From Ambrosia x helenae (lineage: Eukaryota; Streptophyta; Magnoliopsida; Asterales; Asteraceae): a stretch of 64,000 nucleotides of DNA. The position numbers were made by a program, and so were the translations under genes. Below the pieces are notes generated by a model that saw only the letters and a program-made list of their open reading frames with translations, searched no databases and was not told the DNA's origin. The DNA lies in contig CM061224.1 of NCBI GenBank assembly GCA_030844895.1, positions 1,488,001 to 1,552,000 on the forward strand, in the 5' to 3' direction. How positions within the stretch are numbered: the stretch's first letter is position 1; each line of letters opens with the position of its first letter. Shown piece by piece: positions 54,467-64,000 of this stretch.

Positions 54467-55116
54467 TCTATACATATAATAAACCAAAGTCATTTTAATG
54501 ACATGACATTCAAGGAGGCATTCTCTTCTTTGAGTGTGTCATGTGTCATCCCATGTGGCATTGAGATATTTTAGGGAAAAAAAAAATTAAAAACAAAATT
54601 GGATTTTTCTCTCTTATCTCTTATGTTTCCTTCCATAATTTATAAACGTTAATATTTTTTATATACGGGATTTTTTAAAGAAAAAAATTACGTCAAATTA
54701 ACGAGCGTTTTATTATCTTTCCAACAAGTACCATAGTGTTATATAAATAACGGAGAAAAAAAACGACTATTTTTTGTAGGGTTCTGTTCATACACGAAAA
54801 AAACACAAAGTGTTTAGGTAAATCATTAATCATTTATAGGCAAGTCACTAATTATGTTTCGGTAAATATAAATTCTATTTTCAACATGCGTTGGCATTAG
54901 AGTTATACATTGTTTTAGGTTAGATATTAATATTAGAGTTACACATTGTTTAAGGTTAGGCGTTAACATTGGAGATACATTTTTAATTGTTTTAGGTTAG
55001 GTGCTACCCGAACCTTTCCTGCATGTAACTGTAAAGCGCATCATTCTATTTTATATGTAAGATTAATATGTCATATTAGATTTCTCAACCCCGGGAGGTT
55101 CCGGGGTATAATCTAG
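54467..55116 (+). mobile_element. Non-autonomous Helitron
   Basis: 5' end TCTATACATATAATAAA; 3' end has the hairpin CCCCGG-gaggtt-CCGGGG (55089-55106), then TATAAT and CTAG followed by T. TC start, CTRR end with hairpin about 7 bp before it, and T after the end are the Helitron hallmarks. 650 bp with no Rep/helicase, so it depends on an autonomous relative. Confidence 0.75.
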
Positions 55117-55446
55117 TAAAGAATATTTGTGGATGTCTAACTGCCTCCAATCCCTCATTTACACGTTTGTTGTGTTAATTTCTTATTTCATATAATCGTT
55201 ATAAAATTTACAAAGTCGATCATTATAATAAGTTAAAATTTTCAGATTTCGTCTTACATATATGGTCACAACTACCACTGTCACCCCTTTGGTCCCCTAG
55301 AATGGACGAGTGTCAAATTTTGAGCATTAAATTTATTAGAATGGCCATTTTACTGTTATATATAATAAAGAAAAAAAATAACTAGATAAATAAGTACCTA
55401 CCTACTGTCTTCTTCATGCCCCTATCTACTTATCTTCTCCCATTAG

Positions 55447-56302
55447 TAGGGGTGTGTAATGATTCAAAACCGGACTGAACCGACCTGAACCGGAATCGAA
55501 CCGGAACCGTTTAGTGAAAAATATAAGAACCGGAACCGAACCGCATAAAAACCTACCGGTTCGGTTCGGAACCGAGTTAAACGGTTCTTGTGTAAACGGT
55601 TCTTGTCGGAACCGGTTGTCAATTAAATGCTAAAACTAACAATTAAATCAAAGGCAACTTTAGTAAACTAAAGTGTGGTGTCCTACTCATATTACAGACA
55701 TATGATACATGTTTAGAAGTGCACAATACCAACAACATATATGCAATGATTGTAATTTTGACACTACAAATGATATTTGCATGCATTCCTAATGTCACAT
55801 GTTATACTATATCACTGTCCGATACACATTATAGGCCAACCTGTGTACCTTATAAATGAATTTGTAAGCGTTGATTATCAGTTTAAGCTATTTTCGTTCC
55901 CTTTATTGTACTCTATATGTTTTTATAGAAATTACATAATTCAAATGGAACTCCTATCACAAAAAGTTTGTTAAATATTATATAGTTAACATGACTCGAA
56001 AAGTATTCTTTATAAAGATTAAACTTGGGAATTGAAAATGTGGATAGTCGGTATACAAACTACGTGGAAAAGCCCACTAAATTAATAGGGTTTTAAATAT
56101 AATATTTAAAGTTTTAACCTAATCCGGTTCTAGCGGTTCTTAAAATAGAACCGTGGTTCTGAACCGAACTGAATCGGGAACCGTTTTCACCAAAAGTTAA
56201 GAACCGGAACCGAACCCTAAATACAAGAATACGGTTCGGATCTAGCGGTTCTGCATCGGTTCCTCAGTTCTAACAGTTCCGAACCATGAATTAGTATGCC
56301 TA
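55447..56302. mobile_element. hAT-type element (TSD CCCATTAG)
   Basis: Starts TAGGGGTGTGTAATGATTC, ends GAATTAGTATGCCTA (partly inverted), with the exact 8-bp duplication CCCATTAG (55439-55446, 56303-56310). Both end regions hold GGAACCGAACCG-type words in opposing orientation; the AT-rich middle (about 55640-56090) may be another insertion. Confidence 0.72.
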
Positions 56303-56579
56303 CCCATTAGTCATCTTCATCGCGGTAACCCCACTACCACTGCAATTAGTATGCCTACTCCATGGGGATCTAGATGAGTTGGACAACGTCATGTTGTCCC
56401 CTCCACTATTCCGCCCCGTTTGCTTCTTTTGATTCTCATTTGACTCATAATCGACGTCTCAAAAGACATTTTCAAGCCACGTACACGTTATAAAACCTTC
56501 ATTCTTTTAGATATATCCATAATTGTAAGCTAATGAAACTTAAGTTAATTAATACGCTAAGCATGTACTTTTTGTTAAA

Positions 56580-56938
56580 GTCCTTCAAGTGTAGCTCAAT
56601 TGGTGAAGGGACCGGTCTTTCCTTTGGGAGACCTGAGTTCGATTCCCACGGGCTGCACTTGAGGGACACAAGGCAATGATGGTGAGGCTTGTGGTCCAAG
56701 TGATGCAAGTTTGATCCTGAGCTGACCCGGTTTTCATCCGGCTGTTACTCCAACGAGGTAAAACTCGTGTGAAGGCAGTACGGTTTCCGGGCGGACACCG
56801 AAGCCCCCACCGTGCCAGCGTGGACCCGGTTCAGACAACATAATCTGGGCGTGTGGAAAGGGTTAGGGCTTGCCGATTAGGCGGGTGTGATGAACTTCTG
56901 CCACTTCCGCTTTGAAGAAAGTCACTGTTCAAAAAAAA
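56580..56938 (+). mobile_element. tRNA-derived SINE with 16-bp TSD
   Basis: Starts with TCCTTCAAGTGTAGCTCAAT; box A TAGCTCAATTGGT and box B GAGTTCGATTCCC are separated as in a tRNA. The 359-bp body ends in an A8 tail. TGTACTTTTTGTTAAA (56564-56579) and TGTACTCTTTGTTAAA (56939-56954) form the target duplication with one change. Confidence 0.9.
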
Positions 56939-57817
56939 TGTACTCTTTGTTAAATGGTACAAAAGGTAGAGAGAATATCATGTTTGCAAAGTTGCACAAT
57001 AGTTATCTTATGTTTTCATAACTAAAATAATGCGGAGTATGTGATTGTACTTATATGACTGGTGTAGTTTAATTAATATCAATAAACCAGTGAACATTTC
57101 TTTGTTTGAAAACAATATACAGCCTTTTTTTTAAATTTCAACTATTACAGGAAGATTAAGGGGGTGTTTGTTTTTTGCTAAAATCTCTTCCTGGCCACTT
57201 TTGTCTGCACCAAGAAGAGGAAGGGCAGACGTTTAGGTCTGCAGCCTGTTTGTTTTTTGAAAGACGTATCACTTAAAAATGTCTGCGCGTCCTCTTCCTG
57301 GGGCAGACTTGGTTCTACCTCTTCTCAACCTCTTCTCAAGTCTTTTCCCGTTTTTTTTTTTCTTTTGTCAGATATTTCTTCTCATGAAACCTACCCTTTA
57401 CCAAACTTCTCCTCCTTCCTCCTCCCCAACCTGCTGCCGCCAACCACCCTCCTCTCCGTCGTCCCAACTCCCTCGTCCTCGCACGTTAGACAGCCAGCAG
57501 CCTCCTCTCCGCCGTCCCCACTCCCTCCGACCTCCCTCCTCCTCTCACCATCGGCAGTCGTCCTCCAACCCTCCTTCGTCAGCCAAGTTTGTTTGTTTTT
57601 CTGAAACAAACGGCACCGTCAATTGACGCTGTCGCTGGAGCGGCGTATTCTTTACCGGGGACTGAGGTGAGGATTGGGCCGTCTCTGGTTATGTCGTTCG
57701 TGGATCTGTTCAGGATTATTGTTTTTTTTAGTGTGATTATTGTTTTTTTTAATTGGATTTATTCTTTATTTGTCTGGATAGATGTTACGTAAGGATGGGT
57801 TTCAAGTTTGATTATAA

Positions 57818-58587
57818 CTAGTGAGAAACCCGCGCGTTGCGGCGGGGCTGATAAACCGAACAAAAAAATAGATTAAAAAACGTTGAATCGTGCACACACA
57901 TGGTAGCTAGTTTACTCGCCATATTACAAAAAGTAAAAAATTATCATAGAAAAAACTAAGTCGAAACCGTAACAAATCCACATATAAAAAGGAAATAACG
58001 AATTAAGAAAAACTTTAATGACTTGTTCGCCTATGCTTAGATGACTTGTACGTTATCACACGCAACTCTGTTTTAAACGAAGCTTACATTGAAACATATA
58101 TAAAATCCTATCATGTAACTTCTTGTTTCTTTTTCTTTTAAACACAAGATAATATTATAAAAAACAATAAGTTTGACCTATGTCATATAAAAGGATTTGA
58201 AGAAAAATATAAAAGCACATTATTCTATAAATAATGCAACTTTACGTTGTTTAGTAGGGTAAGCTCTCATGATGTCAAATTATTCAAAGTTTTATAAAGT
58301 ATCTAACTCTAGATAAAAGATTATAACAAAACATGAAGCATTATAAATTGTTTTTTATATGTTTTCTATTTCATATGTTCAAAGTAATTGTAGAAATAAA
58401 TGTTATGAGCTATCATAAACATCTATTGACTCTTGAATTGATTTAGATTAAATATGGTGTTTGAAAGACCGATTTACCCCTAAAATGTAGTTATTATATG
58501 CATTGTATGTTATACCATAAGCAAATTAACTTGTACTTCTTAAATTTTAAGAAGTCCTTGTCAAATGCTTTATAATATAGATATAGA
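57818..58587 (-). mobile_element. Non-autonomous Helitron, copy 1
   Basis: On the minus strand it begins TCTATATCTATATTATAAAGC and ends with the hairpin CCGC-CGCAAC-GCGCGG, a short spacer and CTAG, followed by T. The same ends and interior (TTAAGAAGTCCTTGTCAAATG) recur in copy 2. Confidence 0.72.
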
Positions 58588-58816
58588 TATAGATACGTGT
58601 GGATAGAAAATGTTACACAAGGAGAGATGATGTGATTTTAATATTCGTGATGTAATTTTGTAATTTGTTGATGTTTGGGTGTTTAAGCTTTTTGTTGGTT
58701 TATGTCTATATGTAATATAATTCAGCGTTCAATGAGAAAAAACAATTAAATAATTAAGAAAAGTAAAATAGAATAAAGAAAGAATAAGTGTTAAACCTGC
58801 CTTCTAATTATTATTA

Positions 58817-59768
58817 CTAGTGGGGTGCCCGCACGTTGCGGCGGAGACCACAACACTTCAATTGATGATTTTAAGGGTGTGTACAAGTTGTTGTTCGGTT
58901 CACTTCGGTTTTGAGCCATAACTAAAACCTAAACTTTCGATTAAAATATTTCAAAAACCGATTGGTTTCAATCATTCATTTGTTCCCATTTGGTTAATCG
59001 GTTATGATGATCGGTCCAATTGGTTTTCAATAAATAACCAAAAAATTTACTTGAGCGGGAAATGTGGACTTGAGTTGAAGTACTCAATAAGAAGAACCCA
59101 TTATTATTAATTAATTGTTTTTGTTATTGTCTACTCCTTTATATGAATATTTGTTAATATCTTTGTTTAAAATTCATTATAAACATAATCTTTCTTCTTC
59201 GATCATAGAATCCGGTGACAGTATAGTTTAGATCAGATTAGCCATATGTAGTAATTTTAGAATTCAAATCGTTAGCTCATGATTAAAAACACAACTTTCG
59301 TTATTGATCAATTTCTCAATTTCTATATAGTATTATCATGTTTATAAAAACTTTAACTTTTATAAAGTACCTAATTGTAGGTAAAAAATATTATAACAAA
59401 ACATGTAGTATTATGAATTATTTTTTATATTTGTTCTAATTAATGTGTTTAAAATAATTGTAGAATTGAATGTCATGAGGTCTCATTTGTAGGTAAAAAA
59501 GATTATAACAAAACATGTAGTATTATGAATTATTTTTTATATTTGTTCTAATTAATGTGTTTAAAATAATTGTAGAATTGAATGTCATGAGGTCTCATAA
59601 ACATCTCATGACTCTTGATTACCTTATGATTAAATATGGTGTTTAAAAGACAATTTTACCCTCAAAAGGTAGTTATTATATGCATTGTTTGTTGTATCAT
59701 AAGCAATTAAACTTGTACCTCTTAAAATTTAAGAAGTCCTTGTCAAATGCTTTATAATATAGTATAGA
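58817..59768 (-). mobile_element. Non-autonomous Helitron, copy 2
   Basis: Minus-strand start TCTATACTATATTATAAAGC, 3' hairpin from GCGG…CCGC-like bases, then CTAG at 58817-58820. Same orientation as copy 1, 230 bp away. It differs by a 112-bp tandem duplication and a segment with GGTTAATCGG/CCGATT words at about 58880-59050. Confidence 0.72.
59375..59598. repeat. 112-bp tandem duplication in Helitron copy 2
   Basis: Units 59375-59486 and 59487-59598 are almost identical. Copy 1 has the segment once (about 58305-58420). Confidence 0.85.
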
Positions 59769-60105
59769 TATATTATATTATTTGATTGAGTTTGTTGTTT
59801 AACTAATATAAAGTTAATTCAATCTCCTTGTAAACACAACACTGTGATGCGACAAATAGAATCCTAGAATGTTTTGTGATGGGATTTGATCGAGCAATGG
59901 GTCTGGTTATTCATGGAAGATTATGAATAATTTGAGCAAAGGTGATAGAGAGAAGAGAAGAGAAATGTTAAAAAAACAAACACTCTTCTCCTTGTAGATT
60001 GCAGAGGTTTGGTCCACCTCTTTTTCTACAGATGTCTGCAGATGTGGTCCGCAGACGTTTTACCTCTAAAAAAACAAACAGCACCTAAATAAAAACAAAG
60101 TAACA

Positions 60106-60113
60106 TGTTGAGA

Positions 60114-60146
<33 letters not shown>

Positions 60147-60186
60147 ACCTTAATCTGGCGCCTTAGACCAACTCGGCCATCTCAAC
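60106..60186 (-). tRNA. tRNA-Leu (AAG)
   Basis: 81 nt on the minus strand, starting GTTGAGATGGCCGAGTTGG. Long variable arm (TGGTCCGAAAGGGCG region) as in leucine tRNAs, anticodon loop with AAG, T-loop GGTTCAAATCC, acceptor stem GTTGAGA/TCTCAAC with discriminator A. Complete, no intron, no CCA. Confidence 0.94.
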
Positions 60187-60189
60187 AGA

Positions 60190-60925
60190 TGCTTATCGAT
60201 ATGCATAAATTGTAAATATAGAATAGAAAGTGGATTCTCACCCTCAAGTTTTTCGTTGCCAAATTTAGTCGCGCTAAGTTTAAAATTAGAGTTTAAACAA
60301 TTATTATCATAAATTATTTACCCAAATCAAAACGTTATTTTATTTTATTTTTTTCTCATTTTTTCGTATTTTGAGTCATGTAAAGACCATTCCTACCTTA
60401 TCATGTAAATGATGTATCTTTTTTTTTTTACTTTTACTTTTTTTTTTGTTTTTTGTTTTTTTTTTTTTTTGCCTTTTGAGGGAAGTTGATTATGAAATAG
60501 GAAATACGTATGCACTCGAAAGAAATAAGGGTCTGTTTGGTACGACGTAATGGAATGGATGAAGGAATGGAATGAAAATACGTATGCACTCGAAAGAAAT
60601 AAGGGAGCGATTATTTCTGAACCAGTTAAGATATCACATTTGCATATCCTTAGAGAGCAGTTAGTTCTGAACCAAAGAATACATAAATAGTCAATATGAA
60701 GCTAGCTCACGGTAGAGACTCTTACCTTTTAGTGAAAGGTATTGGATTCAAACCTAACAAAGTATTAGTAGTAAGGAGTATTAATCATTCGAAAAATAAG
60801 TGAAAATAATACATTAAGAAATGCGGAAAATCCGTATAATGCAATTGCACATTTTGTTTTAAGTGTGATATAGAAAACAACACTAGAATCTCCTACCCCA
60901 CTATCTTACTATATCATCAACGCTC
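60190..60925. other. AT-rich spacer
   Basis: T-homopolymers at about 60420-60470. A short direct repeat ACGTATGCACTCGAAAGAAA at about 60506 and 60580. No gene is visible. Confidence 0.45.
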
Positions 60926-60928
60926 TAA

Positions 60929-61043
60929 GACAGAACGGAGTGGGGGGGGGAGTTCATTCAAGCCCTACACACCGCCCCGATTGGGTGTGGAAGGGGGGGG
61001 GGGGCCTTGGGCGGGAGAAATCCACCGGCATGGGGGAGAAGAT
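60929..61043. mobile_element. Tourist-like MITE, family B, left part
   Basis: TAA (60926-60928) then GACAGAACGGAGTGGGG. The interior words (CACCGCCCCG…CCTTGGGCGGG…CACCGGCATGGGG) follow 17000-17325. It is split at 61043 by the solo LTR and resumes at 63777. Confidence 0.7.
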
Positions 61044-61194
61044 TGTGACATCCGTCACCTTTCACTATCATGAGCGTACAACTTTAGTCCTTATCGCTTC
61101 TTGTATTTACATTTACATTTATAATCCTTGTATTTCGAAGTTTCAAATCAATAATATAAGTCTGCGAATTTATTTCTTACGACTATTAATAAAG

Positions 61195-61240
<46 letters not shown>

Positions 61241-61995
61241 ATTGATATTGTTATGTAAAAAAAAATGAGTTTAAAAAAAATACATGCTTAGAACAAGGTT
61301 TGAACATGTGTTCCAAGCATTAACAAGCAAACAACCAACCACTACACCACTTCAACATTTGATATTATCTTTGGAAACATTTTCTACATAAACAAACCCA
61401 TATAACCACACTAGTCAATAAAGAAAGTCAAAACCCATTATATTCAACACTTTGAATCAAGAATTAACGTGTTTAAACCTGTTTTGAAAACAATTGAAGG
61501 GTGATTTATGACCGAGAGACAACCATCCTCGTCAATAACAACAATCAATTCCAAAATTACGTCCAGATTCATAGTCAATTTTAGATAATTGTCAAACGCG
61601 CTAATAAGCCTTCCAAAACCCGAATCAATTACCATTAATTCGTTGTTTATGACTGACAATTGAACCCCCTATAAATACATGCATATTTTTCGACTCAAAC
61701 GCACCTAAAATCATTATTTTTCACGCTCTAAATCTCTCACAATCGAAGCATTTGTGTTCGGCTCTTGGTTTCGAATTCGACACCATTCTGGTACGTTTAA
61801 ATCCAATTAGATTTGTATTTAGGGCCGATTTATGGTTTAGTATAAAAGCCCCATGATTTCGTTCGTCTTCTGTATCGAGTTATTGATCAATTGTTGGATT
61901 TAGGAAATTAGGGTTCATAAGAGTTTAAATTGGGGATTTTCGTTTTATTCAATTACTGTGTATGTATAAACAGATCCATAACAAGAACATATAAC

Positions 61996-62056
61996 CGCCT
62001 AGACCAGTTGGTCTGGGCTTTGCAGTGATACATAACAGACACGGGTTCGATCCTTT
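61996..62056 (+). promoter_or_regulatory. tRNA-like module 1 in the solo LTR
   Basis: Box A TAGACCAGTTGGT (62000-62012) and box B GGGTTCGATCC (62043-62053) stand at tRNA-like distance. Flanking bases do not form a full cloverleaf, so this is not called a tRNA gene. Confidence 0.5.
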
Positions 62057-62151
62057 TCCCCATCGTTTAGATTGTTTTTATTTTTGTTTGTTTTAATTGG
62101 ATGTTTCAGTTTATTATTAAATACAAATCGAAATCAGGAAAATCATAAACA

Positions 62152-62226
62152 GACACCCAGCCCAACTGGCTGGGCACTTCTTATTCCACAGACAAGGTCC
62201 TGGGTTCGAAACCCCTCCCAGGCACC
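62152..62226 (+). promoter_or_regulatory. tRNA-like module 2 in the solo LTR
   Basis: Box A-like CAGCCCAACTGGC (62158-62170) and box B-like GGTTCGAAACC (62203-62213), with a T-arm-like stem CCTGGG…CCCAGG. About 158 bp after module 1. A T run follows at 62237, which could end polymerase III transcription. Confidence 0.5.
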
Positions 62227-63776
62227 CTTGTCTTTAATTTTTTTTTATTTGCTTATTATATTATATATAACCCACATTAATTACTTATTTTTTTAAATAT
62301 CAAAACAACTCCAAAATTTTTATAAAAATTATCCTATCTTATCATAACCCTAAAGTTTATATTCCAAATTTTATTTTTCAGAAAATTATTTTTAATGTAT
62401 TTATTTTGTTTAAACCATAATTAATTCATAGAAAATTCATTTTCATCATTTTAATACCAAACTTTTTGTGGAATTATTTCTATCCATTCAAAACTTTTTG
62501 GTAAAATTATTTTCTGTAAAAAAAACTTATTTTACCTATTTTTATGATTTAATCATATTTAATGGATTATATTAAAATCTGTTTTAAATGCAAATAATAT
62601 GTAAATAATTTTTAAAAAAATATTTTTCACTTATACCATATATTAACTACTGTGAAAAATGAAAATAATATTTTTACATTTTATTTGTATTTAAATCCTA
62701 ATTATTGCATAAATTGTATTATTTAATTTTGAGTTGTTCCATTGGTTGCACTTTTAATTATTTTACATATTTCAAAATTTGAAATTATTAAAGGATGATT
62801 GATTTTATAAACTTTTCTTTAAATATTAAAATTACTTAAAACCAATTTTAGTTCAAATCAAAAACCATAAAATCCCCAAATTCTAGTCTAGAAACCCTAA
62901 GTGCCTAATCCTAGATAACTTAGACTCTAAGTTCATTCCCTTACAAATTATTTATTTCTTTAGGTTAATCTTTTAGGATAATCCTAATTCACATCACGTT
63001 GTTCGGTAGAGTTTCAAGTTATTACGTGAACTGTGAGTATTTCCTATCCCCTTTTTGCTTTTATTCATTTTTGAGGTGTTACATGTACACTTATACAAAT
63101 TACAAAAAAGAGTTCACATTTTTACAATACAATTCTAGTACTATGTGCATTTGTTTACAAACGTGCTTTATGCTTAGACATTTCATGTAGAATACATTTG
63201 TACTTAGTGAAATCATTAACATTGTACAAGCCGACCTTAATATTGGATAACGCTATTGGATTGACAACCCGCCTAGGTTGATTCTCCCCCTTTTTCATCG
63301 GAGAATTCGTGGTCATTGTTAAGTTATTATCCATTTAGTGGATAAGTACACCGCCGTTCATTTAGTACATTATACAGTCACAGGATTGATTTCGCTCATT
63401 TGTATGATACATAGTTTACATAATTGCACTGTAGCTTTGCACTTGAATTGTATACCATTTTTCCAATTTACTATATGTATTAAAACCAGGAATGCTCACC
63501 AACATTTCTTATGTTGACAAAACCTATTTTGTACATGTTTCAGGTGCAGTTTGATCTTAGTTCCATTGCATTGGATTTTAATGTCTGCTTTTAATAAGTT
63601 ATTTCAGTTTTCATGTTTCGTTCGTTCAGACTTTTGTATTTTTTTCCCATTTCATCTATGTAAGACAATTTAAATTATTCAATAATATATTTACATTTTA
63701 GTACCATGTGCTTTTGAACAATCGTCACTACGTGACACCTCGATGATTCCGCCATCGGTTGGGGTGTTTCAAAGAT

Positions 63777-64000
63777 TATGCCACGTAGCGGGAGGAGATT
63801 GGGTGGGGCATTGTAACCGTTGTGTGTTTAAAAAAAATTAAAATTTTAGACTTCAATTGTAAGGTTTAAAACAATGAAAAAAAATAAAAACAAAATAAAG
63901 TAACCGTTGGGTTTTAAAAAAATAAAACAAAATAAAAGTAACCGTTGGGTTAAAAAATTACATAACTAACCCTATTAAATTAAATAAAAACATTACATAA
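63777..64000. mobile_element. Tourist-like MITE, family B, right part (runs off the window)
   Basis: CCACGTAGCGGG…GATTGGG continues the family B interior after the solo LTR. Then a T/A-rich middle in which AGTAACCGTTGGGTT is repeated (about 63899 and 63937). The right terminal repeat lies beyond 64000. Confidence 0.55.

Larger units (their letters stand above)
57160..60085. mobile_element. Large TIR element with nested Helitrons (TSD TAA)
   Basis: Ends GGGGGTGTTTGTTTTTTG and AAAAAAACAAACAGCACC with TAA on both sides (57157-57159, 60086-60088). Near both ends there are GTCTGCAG/CAGACGT-type words in mirror arrangement. The middle consists largely of two Helitrons. A Pro/Ser-rich stretch at 57257-57626 is open in two frames because of C/T-rich composition and has no recognisable domain. 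PIF/Harbinger is the likely superfamily, judged from the TSD only. Confidence 0.5.
61044..63771 (+). mobile_element. Solo LTR, 2,728 bp, with target duplication AAGAT
   Basis: Starts TGTGACATCCGTCACC and ends GGTTGGGGTGTTTCA. The exact duplication AAGAT lies at 61039-61043 and 63772-63776. No internal region is present. An (AAT)n run is at 61196-61238 and a TATA box TATAAATA at 61670-61677. The ends fit large gypsy (Tekay/Del-type) LTRs. Two tRNA-like modules lie downstream of the TATA box. Confidence 0.85.

Noticed and set aside
57257..57626. Two overlapping 115-residue Pro/Ser-rich frames
   Set aside because: A C/T-rich stretch is open in two frames at once, no domain is recognisable, and it lies inside a TIR element.
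61990..62230. Two true tRNA genes
   Set aside because: Box A and B are present but the acceptor and anticodon stems do not form, so they are listed as tRNA-like modules only.

Overview
This 64 kb window is nuclear DNA of a flowering plant, almost certainly a eudicot. It has genes with GT-AG introns, a photosystem I subunit with a chloroplast transit peptide, a YUCCA auxin-synthesis gene, nuclear-type tRNA genes without an encoded CCA, and a dense AT-rich background of plant transposons. Several repeat styles (LTRs opening TGTGACACCC, a SINE with a GAT tail, short hAT elements ending CAGTGGCG) remind me of Asteraceae, but that is an impression and not a proof.

Layout. 1-6.9 kb holds two related Ty3/gypsy (Athila/Tat-like) elements in opposite orientation. 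7.0-9.3 kb is a solo LTR with an exact 5-bp target duplication and a heat-shock-element array. 9.9-28.1 kb is a mosaic of hAT and Tourist miniature elements, SINEs, LINE tails, a shuffled Ty1/copia fragment and several LTRs. 28.8-30.3 kb is a YUCCA gene with one apparent 1-base frameshift. 30.9-33.3 kb has a 5'-truncated L1-type LINE, a nested hAT element and tRNA-Val. 34.1-39.3 kb is a three-layer nest: a hAT-like element holds a non-LTR element with reverse transcriptase plus a restriction-like endonuclease, and that element holds an LTR structure whose two ends are both U3 ends. 39.4-43.5 kb is a five-exon chloroplast glutaredoxin. 45.1-47.8 kb is a four-exon gene of the LOW PSII ACCUMULATION 1 (DUF3493) family. 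50.1-51.4 kb is psaE on the minus strand. 54-60 kb holds three non-autonomous Helitrons, a hAT element, a SINE and tRNA-Leu. 61.0-63.8 kb is a second large solo LTR, inserted in a Tourist element and carrying two tRNA-like promoter modules.

Four protein genes can be modelled exon by exon. Three of them (glutaredoxin, LPA1-like, PsaE) are predicted chloroplast proteins. YUCCA acts in auxin synthesis and is unrelated in function. They form no operon or cluster; repeat-filled spacers separate them, and even the introns hold transposons. Most boundaries given for mobile elements rest on target-site duplications read directly from the sequence.
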